A DNA stretch of 64,000 nucleotides from Urechidicola croceus (GCF_001761325.1 NZ_CP017478.1:1184001-1248000), one strand, 5' to 3'; counted from the first letter of the stretch, positions 1-7,573 are shown. Notes: a model not told the origin generated them from the letters alone. Program-made: numbers and translations.

Positions 1-120
1 ACACGATAGTGTTATCAATATTTTAATGGCGTTTTTGGTGTTTTCGGAAAGAACATCTAAAAACGGAATTTGATTTTTTATTGACTGCCATAAAGTTACG
101 TGATTTGAAATATTAATCAT
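1..120 (-). CDS. Possible 5' part of a divergent gene cut by the window edge
   Basis: An open frame of 40 codons runs leftward from an ATG at 120 to the window edge with no stop, beginning MINISNHVTLWQSIKN. It would be divergent from the gene starting at 137, with only 16 bases between the two start codons. The composition is protein-like, but the length is too short to recognise a family. The leader is T-rich rather than the A-rich leader usual here, so it may be a chance open frame. Confidence 0.25.
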   Translation of the reverse strand, partial: MINISNHVTLWQSIKNQIPFLDVLSENTKNAIKILITLSC

Positions 121-136
121 AAAAAAAGTAAAAATT

Positions 137-892
137 ATGGCAAAACAAACAGGTATTATCAAATTAAAAGGAACTATCGGAGGTATTTCTTTTTACAAAA
201 CAAGTGATGGACACCTTGCTCGTGAAAAAGGAGGTGTGGACAAAAACAGAATTCAGAATGATCCTGCGTTTCAGAGAACGCGAGAAAATGGTTCTGAATT
301 TGGTAGAGCTGGAAAAGGCGGTAAAGTATTGCGAAATGCGATTCGTTTGCTTTTACAGAATGCGAAAGACAAAAGAGTGGTTTCTCGATTGACAAAAACT
401 TTGGTGGCTGTTACCAAAACGGATGTTGTTAACGAAAGAGGTTTAAGAACCTTACAAGATGGAAATTTAGGTCTTTTAGAAGGTTTTGAATTCAATCTGA
501 ATGGAAAGTTGGGAGCAACTTTATTCGCTCCGTTTGCAAAAGCTTTTGACCGAGTTACAGGTGAAGCAACTTTAGATTTAGTAGCTTTTTCTCCAGTAGT
601 TAGAATTGCAGCTCCTGCAGGAACAACGCATTTCAAATTGGTTATGGGTGTTGCTGAATTAGATTTTGAGAATGAAACCTCAACTTTTGAAAGTGATGCT
701 ACCGCTATTTTACCATATACTGCTGCAGATACAGCAGCTATTGCATTATCGGCTACGATTACAGCAAATTCAACTTTGCCTGTTTCACAAGTTATTGGGG
801 TGGAGTTTTATCAGGAAGTAAATGGAGAAATGTATGCACTTAAAAATGGGGCTTACAATGCGTTATCAGTGGCAACTGTTGATACTCTATAA
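137..892 (+). CDS. Hypothetical protein, first gene of the DUF5675 cassette
   Basis: This 251-residue protein begins MAKQTGIIKLKGTIGGISFY and has no signal peptide or membrane segment. The N-terminal 60 residues are basic and glycine-rich (LAREKGGVDKNRI, FGRAGKGGKV). The C-terminal half is rich in beta-branched residues and looks like a beta-sandwich. I associate such proteins with flavobacterial cassettes that also carry DUF5675 genes, but the function is unknown to me. An A-rich leader (AAAAAAAGTAAAAATT) precedes the ATG. The DUF5675 gene starts two bases after the stop, so the two are probably co-transcribed. A structural role, for example in a phage-like particle, is only a guess. Confidence 0.7.
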   Translation: MAKQTGIIKLKGTIGGISFYKTSDGHLAREKGGVDKNRIQNDPAFQRTRENGSEFGRAGKGGKVLRNAIRLLLQNAKDKRVVSRLTKTLVAVTKTDVVNERGLRTLQDGNLGLLEGFEFNLNGKLGATLFAPFAKAFDRVTGEATLDLVAFSPVVRIAAPAGTTHFKLVMGVAELDFENETSTFESDATAILPYTAADTAAIALSATITANSTLPVSQVIGVEFYQEVNGEMYALKNGAYNALSVATVDTL

Positions 893-894
893 TT

Positions 895-1332
895 ATGGAA
901 TTAGTGCTACAAAGAGCTTATTTTAAACAGGGTACCAATGGTACTCTGTTTATTTCTGATTGGTTTCTTTGTCATACCATTGAGTTGCCCTGGAGAAACA
1001 ATCAACGAAACGTTTCCTGCATACCAGAAGGACAATATGAAATTATTCCTCGCTTTTCTAAAAAGTTTAAACATCATTTAATATTAAAAATTGTAGCCAA
1101 CAGAAGCTTTATTTTATTGCATCCTGCAAATGACGCCAAAAGAGATTTGCAAGGTTGTATTGCTCCCGTAACTTATTTAAGTGGTATTGGAAAAGGGGTT
1201 TATTCCAGAGATGCCATGCAGAAATTATTGTCTTTGGTATATCAAGCTCAAGACCGAAAAGAAAAAATACTATTAATTATTAAATCACAAAATCATGAAA
1301 ATTATAGAACGTTACCAAAAACCAACTCCTAA
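895..1332 (+). CDS. DUF5675 family protein
   Basis: This 145-residue protein matches DUF5675 as I recognise it: an N-terminal RAYFKQGTNGTLFISDWFLCHTIELP-type beta region, then PEGQYEI near residue 45, then HPANDAKRDLQGCI at residues 76-89. A conserved His76 followed by Gly87-Cys88 recalls the His...Gly-Cys arrangement of L,D-transpeptidase-like enzymes. That points to cell-wall chemistry, but it is inference and the family is formally of unknown function. It sits in an apparent operon, two bases after the upstream gene and overlapping the next gene by 38 bases. Two tiny membrane proteins follow, which gives a lysis-cassette look. Confidence 0.75.
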   Translation: MELVLQRAYFKQGTNGTLFISDWFLCHTIELPWRNNQRNVSCIPEGQYEIIPRFSKKFKHHLILKIVANRSFILLHPANDAKRDLQGCIAPVTYLSGIGKGVYSRDAMQKLLSLVYQAQDRKEKILLIIKSQNHENYRTLPKTNS

Positions 1333-1546
1333 ATTTTTTAGACTTTTAAGAAATATTGGCATTGTACTGGCTACTGCAGGTGGTGCAATTATTGCAGCTC
1401 CTGTTGCAATACCTGCCACCATTGTTACCATTGCTACTTACATGACTGTTGCAGGCACTGTAGCTACTGCAGTAAGTCAAGCGGTGGTCTCTGATGATAA
1501 AGAGAAAGAAAACACAACTACAGAAACCAATCAAAAAAGCAAGTAA
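1295..1546 (+). CDS. Small membrane protein, third gene of the DUF5675 cassette
   Basis: This 83-residue protein starts MKIIERYQKPTPKF. It has a basic N-terminus, a long hydrophobic Ala/Ile/Thr-rich stretch at about residues 20-66 that could form two transmembrane helices, and a charged Lys/Glu/Thr tail (DDKEKENTTTETN). The start overlaps the end of the DUF5675 gene by 38 bases, which is consistent with translational coupling. Size and topology resemble a holin, but no holin family can be assigned by eye. Confidence 0.6.
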   Translation: MKIIERYQKPTPKFFRLLRNIGIVLATAGGAIIAAPVAIPATIVTIATYMTVAGTVATAVSQAVVSDDKEKENTTTETNQKSK

Positions 1547-1547
1547 A

Positions 1548-1745
1548 ATGAATTTTCAAATTCCTCATCAAAATTTGAGTGCTGGCGTGATTGGGGGTAC
1601 TTTTTTATCTGCCATTACTCATATTGGTTCAGAAGACATTATTACTACTATAGTATTGGCTACTTTAGGGGCGATTGTGAGTTTTATTGCTTCATTTATG
1701 ATGAAAGTTTTTGTAAAAACCATAAAGAGACAGCGTAAAAAGTAA
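1548..1745 (+). CDS. Small membrane protein, last gene of the DUF5675 cassette
   Basis: I choose the ATG at 1548, one base after the preceding stop, giving 65 residues that start MNFQIPHQNLSAGVIGG. A longer frame from 1494 would only add the out-of-frame translation of the previous gene. It has two hydrophobic segments (about residues 10-24 and 30-52) and a basic tail (KTIKRQRKK), a topology like class II holins. It is the last gene before a strong terminator. The function is unknown. Confidence 0.6.
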   Translation: MNFQIPHQNLSAGVIGGTFLSAITHIGSEDIITTIVLATLGAIVSFIASFMMKVFVKTIKRQRKK

Positions 1746-1764
1746 TATCAAAAAAATCATTATC

Positions 1765-1799
1765 AAAAAAGGACATTTATATTTTAAGTGTCCTTTTTT
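1765..1799 (+). terminator. Intrinsic terminator of the DUF5675 cassette
   Basis: A perfect 11-bp stem, AAAAAAGGACA (1765-1775) with TGTCCTTTTTT (1789-1799), has a 13-base loop and lies 20 bases after the last stop codon. The run of T completes a rho-independent terminator. The A-rich left arm would allow some function on the other strand too. Confidence 0.85.
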
Positions 1800-1918
1800 A
1801 TTGTCTGTAATTTTTTACTTAACGAAATGAGGCAAGCAAAGAATTGTAGTTAACACTTTAAACTATAATTTTTGTGTAGATGAATGAGATAAGGAAAAAA
1901 TGACAATAAGTTTTGTCG

Positions 1919-1977
1919 TTTTTAAAGATTGATGAACAGGGAATGGCTTGCGTGTGGAGTTTATCAATCTTTAAAAA
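1919..1977. repeat. 19-bp inverted repeat (hairpin) in gene-free DNA
   Basis: TTTTTAAAGATTGATGAAC (1919-1937) pairs with GTTTATCAATCTTTAAAAA (1959-1977). All 19 positions pair, counting one G-T wobble, around a 21-base loop. There is no T-run beyond the stem on either side except within the arms, so it is not a typical terminator. It could be a structured transcript or a recombination or regulatory site. Confidence 0.65.
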
Positions 1978-2634
1978 TGTTAGCCCAATGGCGATTGAAT
2001 GAAAATAATAAATGTACGTAGTGCGCTGGCAGTAGCGAGAATAAGTGTATTACTTTTTATTTGCTTTGTTGATAATTTCTTGATTGTTTTTGTTAAAAGT
2101 TAATGCTTGGGAGGTTTATGATTTATAGTAAAAATAGTAAAACTGTTAATATAACTTGATTGCTGAAAAATAGCATTTACTTTTAGTAAAAACAACTTAT
2201 ACAATGCTTTTTACAAATAGAAAGTAATACTCTTATTGGCTTTTTTTGATTTTATAGGTGCTTTGATGCACATTCTTAAAGACTAAATTTATCATCCATT
2301 GTAACCTAATTTATTAATAGAAACGATAAAAGCACTTATAAAAACAATGCAAACAATTACGGATTTTCATTAATTAAATTGAATGTTATTTTTAGTACAA
2401 AAGTGAGCGTTGGAAAAGCGGCTATTTTACATAATGGCGTTATAGACCAGAAATCAAATGAATGTGTGTATAACTGCGCATTATGTAAAGATAGCTTTGG
2501 GGAGTTTTGTGTTTTATGAAATAATAAAAGCGTGTTGCTTTTTGGAGTTGTGTAATGAGTTTTCGAATGGAACAAGCTCTAAAATGCAACTACTTATAGA
2601 ATACTAAAACGCTAAACTTGCATTGGCGCGCGGA

Positions 2635-2689
2635 ACAAACCAAAAGACAGAGGGTTGTTGCGATAGCAATAAACTGGGTTTTGGTTTGT
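2635..2689. repeat. 11-bp inverted repeat with a nested hairpin just left of the RES gene
   Basis: ACAAACCAAAA (2635-2645) pairs perfectly with TTTTGGTTTGT (2679-2689). Inside the loop TTGTTGC-gata-GCAATAA forms a second, smaller stem. It lies within 10 bases of the end of the RES gene (2697), so it could be that operon's terminator, or part of the element's left end. Confidence 0.55.
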
Positions 2690-2696
2690 GGGGAAT

Positions 2697-3743
2697 TTAA
2701 TTATTATCAAGTAATTTATGATGTAATTTTATATTCTCAATTTCATAAACTTTTGTAGAAATGCATTCTAACTTATCTGGATTGAAAATAGCTAAATTAT
2801 AACCTTCAGCAAATAATGAACTCTGATATTCTACACCATCAAAACCTAATGATTTTATAAATTCAGAAATATATTGAGTAGGAATGTAATCTAATTGTTT
2901 ATCTCTTTTTCTTATTGGTAATGAGATTTCTTTTTGTAAAGTTTGTATAAATGGAACATAGGTTAAAAAATCTTCTATAGCCTCATTTTCAGACCAAGGA
3001 ATAGGGTCGTCTTTTGGATTTCTTAAATTAAGAATTTTTAGATCTTCATTTAAACGAAATTCACCGACTGTAACATAATCAAATAAAGATGCTCTTGTTT
3101 CATACAAAGATGTTTCTATTTTATCAGCTATATATAAATAAGATATTCCTTTAGGGTTTGCTCTACCACCAGAAGCTAATTCATTAGGTGGATTGCCCAT
3201 TTGATTTATAGTAAAACCTATTTTATCTGATACTCGACATCTGTAAAAAATACGACCTTTCTTTATCGTTTTATAAAAACTTTCGTGATTGAAAAAGTTG
3301 GCTAATTTTTTCAAATCAATTGTGTTATTGATATGATATCGATTTACAGATTTAATTTCTTCTTTAAATTCTTTCCAAATAGTATGAATTTGATTGGTTT
3401 CAGAAATTAGTTCAATCTTTATTTCTGACGATACATTACTATTGAATAATTCTGTTAATATTTCTTCTTCATCTACAAAAATAGATTCAAATAATAGTTT
3501 ATTATTATCAACTAAATTGGTAGTAAGATTAAAGTCTTTTTTTATGGATTGGGCAATATCAAAAACCGAATCAGCATTCACTTCATACAATGAAAATATA
3601 TTACGAAAAAAAGGAGCTAATTCTCTTGCTGAATAAATAGAAACATTTATTGAATTACAAAAATCACAATTCCCATTTCTATCATCAGCATTAATTATAC
3701 TTATCAAGTATTCGCTATTGAAACAATTTACACAACAATTCAT
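2697..3743 (-). CDS. HEPN/RES N-terminal domain plus RES-type NAD+ phosphorylase domain protein
   Basis: This 348-residue protein has an N-terminal zinc-binding knuckle (Cys3/Cys4, Cys7, Cys26, Cys29), a helical middle region, and a C-terminal RES domain at about residues 155-330. Candidate active-site residues are visible: Arg168 in FYRCR, Arg194 in GGRANPKG, Tyr202/Tyr204 and Glu210 in ISYLYIADKIETSLYE, and Ser308/Ser309 in EYQSSLF. Known RES toxins (MbcT type) degrade NAD+, and the Cys-rich start resembles the HEPN/RES N-terminal domain 1 family. It is the last gene of a tight operon, two bases after the sce7725 gene, with no separate antitoxin seen. An effector role that halts growth by NAD+ depletion is inferred. 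Confidence 0.8.
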   Translation of the reverse strand: MNCCVNCFNSEYLISIINADDRNGNCDFCNSINVSIYSARELAPFFRNIFSLYEVNADSVFDIAQSIKKDFNLTTNLVDNNKLLFESIFVDEEEILTELFNSNVSSEIKIELISETNQIHTIWKEFKEEIKSVNRYHINNTIDLKKLANFFNHESFYKTIKKGRIFYRCRVSDKIGFTINQMGNPPNELASGGRANPKGISYLYIADKIETSLYETRASLFDYVTVGEFRLNEDLKILNLRNPKDDPIPWSENEAIEDFLTYVPFIQTLQKEISLPIRKRDKQLDYIPTQYISEFIKSLGFDGVEYQSSLFAEGYNLAIFNPDKLECISTKVYEIENIKLHHKLLDNN

Positions 3744-3745
3744 AT

Positions 3746-4684
3746 TTAAATCTTATCTACAATTAATTCAATATGATTCATTATAGATAGTTTTTTTAAG
3801 GTGCCTAAACCAGGAAAGTGGCCACGATTATGAAGGTCTTTATAAATTTCAACAGCTTGGGTATTTATATTATTGCTAATAGACCAATTAACAAGTTTTT
3901 CAAGTGCTTCTGCAAATTTACCACCTATATCAGATACATCACCATTTGAGTCTGACACAAAGTGTTTTACCATTATTTTACCTGATGCATTAATATAAGA
4001 TAAATGCATTGCTACTGCTCTGGGTAAAAAACCTGAATCTGAATAATTATCGCCAACTGTTAAAAAATCAGAAAAACCAAAAAAGCCTTCGTCTTTATAA
4101 AAACGGTATTCTTCTGAAAAAGGACTTTCACCAACTTCAAGATAATCTGCATTTCTTGGCATATCTTTAAAATAATCATCTAATGATATTCTACTTTCTT
4201 CAGAAAATAGTCTATAATAACGCCTGCTTGTATTACTAAAGTAAATTATATTGTAAATAACATTTATATTATTTTGAATTTCGGCAATACTGACTTCAGA
4301 TATTTCAGAATTATGAATTAAAGTAACACCCTGATAGTTTAAGTCTAAATTATTTATACCTTCAATTAAAGCTGGAATTTGCTCTTCTATTTTTGTATCA
4401 ATAATTATTGCAATTTGATAATTGTTGTAATCTTGCAACACATCTTTAAGAAGTTCTATAATTTTATTTCCTTCTCCTACTAAACCACCAACTTTAGGAT
4501 TGATAATAACACTAAAATTTACTTTTTTAGCAGCTAAAGTTTTTAACGCAGATTTTAAAGTAGAAGAACCTTTAATTGGTTCGATTACTGGAGAAATTTT
4601 AGTAGAAAAATTGTGTAGTAAACCACATAACTCACGTAATGCGATTAACTCAAATTGTTTACCTCTGACATATGGGAAATACAT
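3746..4684 (-). CDS. sce7725 family (beta-type) protein
   Basis: This 312-residue protein begins MYFPYVRGKQFELIALREL, the typical opening of the sce7725 family. It has no signal peptide or membrane helix. The sequence reads as an alpha/beta barrel-like protein with SPVIEPIKG, NPKVGG and a C-terminal GLGTLKKLS segment, related to the 'beta protein' family. The family's biochemical activity is unknown to me. Its start lies 40 bases inside the end of the sce7726 gene and its stop two bases before the RES gene, so the three form one transcription unit. sce7725 and sce7726 genes are commonly found as a pair. Confidence 0.8.
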   Translation of the reverse strand: MYFPYVRGKQFELIALRELCGLLHNFSTKISPVIEPIKGSSTLKSALKTLAAKKVNFSVIINPKVGGLVGEGNKIIELLKDVLQDYNNYQIAIIIDTKIEEQIPALIEGINNLDLNYQGVTLIHNSEISEVSIAEIQNNINVIYNIIYFSNTSRRYYRLFSEESRISLDDYFKDMPRNADYLEVGESPFSEEYRFYKDEGFFGFSDFLTVGDNYSDSGFLPRAVAMHLSYINASGKIMVKHFVSDSNGDVSDIGGKFAEALEKLVNWSISNNINTQAVEIYKDLHNRGHFPGLGTLKKLSIMNHIELIVDKI

Positions 4685-5547
4685 AGCTTACTTTTTTTGT
4701 AAAGAAAATCTTCTAACTCAATAAAATCTTTTTTTGAAAAATTTAATGTGTAACAGATATGTTTTAATGAATCTGGTACTAAATCATCATTAAATAATTC
4801 TGGGTTAGAAATGTTTCTAAATTTTAATTCTTTTATAACTAATTTTTGAAACTCTAAAATATCTATTTTTTTTGAAAGTTTATAGCATTCTCTAAAAATT
4901 AGCGTGTTAGGAACTTTGGGAATTACTCCAAAATGTTTTTTTAGTAAACTAATATACTCGTCTTTTCTTAAACTTTTAAACAATGTTTCATAGGAAAATG
5001 AAAAATTTTGTTCTGCTTTTTTAATAGTTTTAAGTGCGTTTCTTTTTGTCAATTCAATTAAACCAATTTCTGTGTTATGAAATTTAACTAATAAATTAGG
5101 AATATGTTTTGAATTTGAAACTACATAGATTTTATCTGCAAATTTTTTATAATCTGCTAATTGTTTGTCTAATTTATCTAAACCATCTAATTCAGTTTTA
5201 ATTTCATAAACACGAGCTTCACCATTTAAAATAACAAAGTCTGCTATTGAATTACCAATTTTAAATTCTGATAGTGCTATTGATTTTTTTAAGCTATACT
5301 TTTTAAGAAGTTTTTGATTTAAAAGAATATTTTTATAAACATATTCATTTTTATAAGTACCTAAAAGTGATTTGTAAATAGTATTAATTACTTCGAAGTT
5401 AGTTGTAGAATCTGATATTTTTGTGTGCTTATTAATTCGATAAAATGTATCAAAATAATTCCTATCCTTTACTATTTTTTTAAAATTAGCAGGAGATAGA
5501 ATTTGTGATAAATTCCTTAAACTTTCTATATTTTTAGCTACTCGCAT
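4645..5547 (-). CDS. sce7726 family protein with PD-(D/E)XK nuclease fold
   Basis: This 300-residue protein carries a recognisable nuclease core at residues 90-145: Glu94 in ALSEFKIG, Asp103 in SIADFVI, Glu115-x-Lys117 in VYEIKTEL, then a helix with Gln129 and Tyr133. This is the E...D...ExK layout of restriction-endonuclease-like enzymes, and sce7726 proteins have it as a hallmark. The C-terminal 150 residues are helical and lysine-rich, perhaps for target binding. It is the first gene of the operon, 50 bases downstream of the DnaC-like ATPase gene. Nuclease activity is inferred from the motif only. Confidence 0.8.
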   Translation of the reverse strand: MRVAKNIESLRNLSQILSPANFKKIVKDRNYFDTFYRINKHTKISDSTTNFEVINTIYKSLLGTYKNEYVYKNILLNQKLLKKYSLKKSIALSEFKIGNSIADFVILNGEARVYEIKTELDGLDKLDKQLADYKKFADKIYVVSNSKHIPNLLVKFHNTEIGLIELTKRNALKTIKKAEQNFSFSYETLFKSLRKDEYISLLKKHFGVIPKVPNTLIFRECYKLSKKIDILEFQKLVIKELKFRNISNPELFNDDLVPDSLKHICYTLNFSKKDFIELEDFLYKKSKLCISHMSEVNNLS

Positions 5548-5597
5548 TATTTTACAAAGTTAACAAATTACAAAATTTAAACTAAATGATTTAAAAA

Positions 5598-6260
5598 CTA
5601 TTTTCTTTTGTCTATACATTCTCTATCAAAAGCAATCAAATTAAATAATTGTCTCATTCTTGAGCGAACACGATTTCCATATCTATTTTCTAATTCTTGT
5701 GCGTTGAGGTTTGTGGTAGCGTGAGTTCTTAATTTTCTTTTTAAAAATAAATCATGACGAGATAAGAGAATTTCACCCATTACATTGCAATCTTTTCCGA
5801 AATGCCTTCCAGTTGTTTCTACCCCTAAATCATCAAAACAGTAAAAACCACTATTACCATAATCTTCAATAATTTTAAAACCACTTTTATTGAAATTAAA
5901 CGTAATATTTCTTGCAGGAATTACAATATGCTTAATTTGATGAGGTACAATGTGCGGTAATAATTTCATTAAACTTGTTTTACCACAACCTACTGGACCT
6001 GATAACAGAATTCCTTTATTTGGATCTATTTCTAATTTCTTACAAGTTTCAAAATCACGAATAAAATAGATGCACAACTTGTATAAAATTGCTTCATCTT
6101 CTGAATATATTTTAAAATTCTTACCGAACAATAATTTACCTTTTGCTTCTAAATAGATTAAAATTTTAGGGAAATTATAGCTTATTTTATTACCTGTCAA
6201 TTCACCTAATTGAAATTGCACACTTCCTTCTTGGATTATATGTGGTTGTATTTTAATCAT
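5598..6260 (-). CDS. DnaC/IstB-like P-loop ATPase of the element
   Basis: This 220-residue AAA+ type ATPase has Walker A GPVGCGKTS near residue 90, Walker B FYCFDDLG near residue 140, a sensor-like ATTN segment, and an arginine-rich NRVRSRM helix near the C-terminus. That order matches helicase loaders (DnaC) and IstB-type transposition ATPases. It overlaps the upstream replication-like gene by four bases (ATGA type). In Bacteroidota elements this pair follows an excisionase-like HTH gene and probably supports replication of the excised circle; that role is inferred. Confidence 0.75.
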   Translation of the reverse strand: MIKIQPHIIQEGSVQFQLGELTGNKISYNFPKILIYLEAKGKLLFGKNFKIYSEDEAILYKLCIYFIRDFETCKKLEIDPNKGILLSGPVGCGKTSLMKLLPHIVPHQIKHIVIPARNITFNFNKSGFKIIEDYGNSGFYCFDDLGVETTGRHFGKDCNVMGEILLSRHDLFLKRKLRTHATTNLNAQELENRYGNRVRSRMRQLFNLIAFDRECIDKRK

Positions 6261-6955
6261 AAAGGTTCATTATAGTTTTTATTTTTACTGGTCTTTAGGT
6301 TGTCCATATTTTGGCTAACTGATTTTTGGTTTGTTCTCGACTGCGCTCGAACTGACATCTCTTCTGCTTTTAACATCCAATTTTTTGCTGTTGCCTGCCA
6401 ATTGACAATTTTTGTTTTGCCGCCCACTTTCCAACCAATACCTTGGTAATGATTGTAAAATTTTTGAGCTTCAATTTTTGGCCAGTTTTCTTTTTTAAAA
6501 AAATCAATAACCTCTTTTTCATTTTTGGGCTGGTCAAGTTTAGTAACATTTTTATTGTTTTTATTAGTTTGTATATGTTTATTTATAGATACCAGTGCTT
6601 GTCCATTGCTTGTCTCGATATTGGTATTGTTGTGTACCAGAGCTTGTCCAGTAGTTGTCCCAAAATCGAACATCTTGATTTTACTTCCTTTGTATGGATT
6701 GTGAGATGGATAATAAATGATGTATTTCCAATGACTTAACTCTTTTATACATTTGTGATAGGTAGATTTAGAACCAATTTTTGAAAAACGCATTACTTCT
6801 TCTCGATTGATGTAAAATTCATCTAAAAATCGATTGTTATTCCATAGTTGAAATAGCGCGATATATAAACTCATATGTGTTGGATTAAGCCGATTATCTT
6901 TTGAGAATTGCAGGAATATACCTTTTAGATGTTTTATGAAATTTACGTTTTGCAT
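6257..6955 (-). CDS. Winged-helix replication-type protein of the element
   Basis: I choose the ATG at 6955 (MQNVNFIKHLKGIFLQFSKD). The frame is open up to 6976, but the seven added residues come from a repeat-like stretch. The N-terminal 110 residues look like a winged helix (THMSLYIALFQLWNNNRF, REEVMRFSKIGSKSTYHKCIKEL). A linker rich in Asn/Gln follows, then a C-terminal segment (FFKKENW..AQKFYNHYQGIGWKVGG..NWQATAKNWM) as in DnaD-like or primosome-type proteins of Bacteroidota elements. It overlaps the ATPase gene by four bases. Residues EMSVRAQSRT near the C-terminus are the translation of a dispersed repeat (6335-6361), so this tail is probably tolerated rather than functional. Confidence 0.65.
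   Translation of the reverse strand: MQNVNFIKHLKGIFLQFSKDNRLNPTHMSLYIALFQLWNNNRFLDEFYINREEVMRFSKIGSKSTYHKCIKELSHWKYIIYYPSHNPYKGSKIKMFDFGTTTGQALVHNNTNIETSNGQALVSINKHIQTNKNNKNVTKLDQPKNEKEVIDFFKKENWPKIEAQKFYNHYQGIGWKVGGKTKIVNWQATAKNWMLKAEEMSVRAQSRTNQKSVSQNMDNLKTSKNKNYNEPL
6335..6361. repeat. Flavobacterial dispersed repeat copy inside the replication-type gene
   Basis: The stretch contains CTCGACTGCGCTCGAACTGA, a variant of the short repeat seen throughout many flavobacterial genomes (core CGACTGCGCTC...TGACA). It is translated in frame as EMSVRAQSRT. A related copy lies upstream of the same gene at 6985-7032 and another inside cusA at 17179-17205. Confidence 0.6.
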
Positions 6956-6984
6956 AGTATAAACTTCTCGATACAATTTTATTA

Positions 6985-7032
6985 TCTCATTTCGACAAAC
7001 TCAATTTGACAATATAATCACTCGAAGTGACA
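6985..7032. repeat. Flavobacterial dispersed repeat copy between the HTH and replication-type genes
   Basis: CTCATTTCGACAAACTCAAT (6986-7005), then TTGACA and CACTCGAAGTGACAG, forms the two-part version of the dispersed repeat. It fills the gap between the HTH gene stop (7045) and the replication-type gene start, so it sits in the intercistronic leader. Confidence 0.55.
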
Positions 7033-7044
7033 GAAAAATTTAAT

Positions 7045-7323
7045 TTAGAACTTGTTATGAATTCTATTTTCTTCTAATACTTTTACAATTTCTTCATAAT
7101 CGTAATAAATAACACCACCTACTTTAGAGTAAGGAAGCGTGCCGTTAATTCTTAAATTTTGTAGTGTTCCTGGAGAGATACTTAACAAGTCTCTAACTTC
7201 TGGAGATTTTAACCATTTTTTAGGAGCAAAGCCCGATTGATGATTAATCATCGCTTTAATGTCTTCTAATAATTCTTCTTTAAACTCACGAAGATCTTCT
7301 GTAGTAATAATTGATGTTGGCAT
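7045..7323 (-). CDS. Helix-turn-helix (excisionase-like) protein
   Basis: This 92-residue protein has an N-terminal acidic helix (TEDLREFKEELLEDIKAMIN) and a C-terminal MerR/excisionase-type HTH_17 domain: KKWLKSPEVRDLLSISPGTLQNLRINGTLPYSKVGGVIYYDYEEI. Such proteins sit directly after rteC or before replication genes in Bacteroidota integrative elements. They act as recombination directionality factors or as regulators of excision. A good promoter (7411-7438) and a perfect palindrome (7450-7464) precede it. The function is inferred from fold and position. Confidence 0.8.
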   Translation of the reverse strand: MPTSIITTEDLREFKEELLEDIKAMINHQSGFAPKKWLKSPEVRDLLSISPGTLQNLRINGTLPYSKVGGVIYYDYEEIVKVLEENRIHNKF

Positions 7324-7410
7324 TTGAAAACGGCTTTTGTAAAAGAAGAAGTTGCAGATTGTCCCCCAACAAATCTTGCAACTCTTCTTTCTGATTTAAC
7401 TTTCGTTTTG

Positions 7411-7438
7411 CAAATATGATATCTTTTTGGCTTTACAA
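7411..7438 (-). promoter_or_regulatory. Bacteroidota-type promoter of the excisionase-like gene
   Basis: Read on the minus strand, CATATTTG (7411-7418) matches the -7 element TAnnTTTG with one mismatch. A TTG at 7438-7436 lies 17 bases upstream as the -33 element. The start codon is about 90 bases downstream at 7323. Confidence 0.55.
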
Positions 7439-7449
7439 CACACAAGTTA

Positions 7450-7464
7450 CACCCAAGTTGGGTG
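7450..7464. promoter_or_regulatory. Perfect 7+7 palindrome upstream of the excisionase-like promoter (operator candidate)
   Basis: CACCCAAGTTGGGTG has seven-base arms around one central base and ends about 11 bases upstream of the -33 TTG. The same core recurs at 7574-7588. In CTnDOT, RteC activates the excision operon by binding an inverted repeat upstream of its promoter. rteC is the next gene upstream here, so this palindrome is a candidate RteC or HTH-protein site. Confidence 0.5.
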
Positions 7465-7573
7465 ATTTTACACACTCATTTTCAATGATTTGAATTGATT
7501 TAATTTGGTTTTTAATCTTCATTAATCAATATATAAATATGAATAAATTTTATGAATATGTAGATTATAAAAA

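Larger units (their letters stand above)
1801..2696. other. Gene-free stretch of about 900 bases between the cassette and the mobile element
   Basis: No convincing gene is seen on either strand; the one open frame (2357-2575, minus) has no family signature. The stretch does hold long inverted repeats (1919/1959, 2635/2679) and shorter ones (2583/2618), so it may carry structured RNA, remnants of mobile DNA, or the left attachment region of the element that follows. Confidence 0.6.

Noticed and set aside
2357-2575. 72-codon minus-strand open frame in the gene-free stretch
   Set aside because: Low-complexity peptide with no family signature or A-rich leader.
1-2700. Duplicate of the tRNA-Ser 3' end as left attachment site of the element
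   Set aside because: Searched by eye for GGGATTCGAACCC-like sequence in both orientations; none is present in this part.
7266-7475. 69-codon minus-strand open frame upstream of the excisionase-like gene
   Set aside because: It overlaps the better-supported HTH gene in another frame and covers its promoter and palindrome; the peptide (QSATSSFTKAVFKCQH) looks like a shadow.
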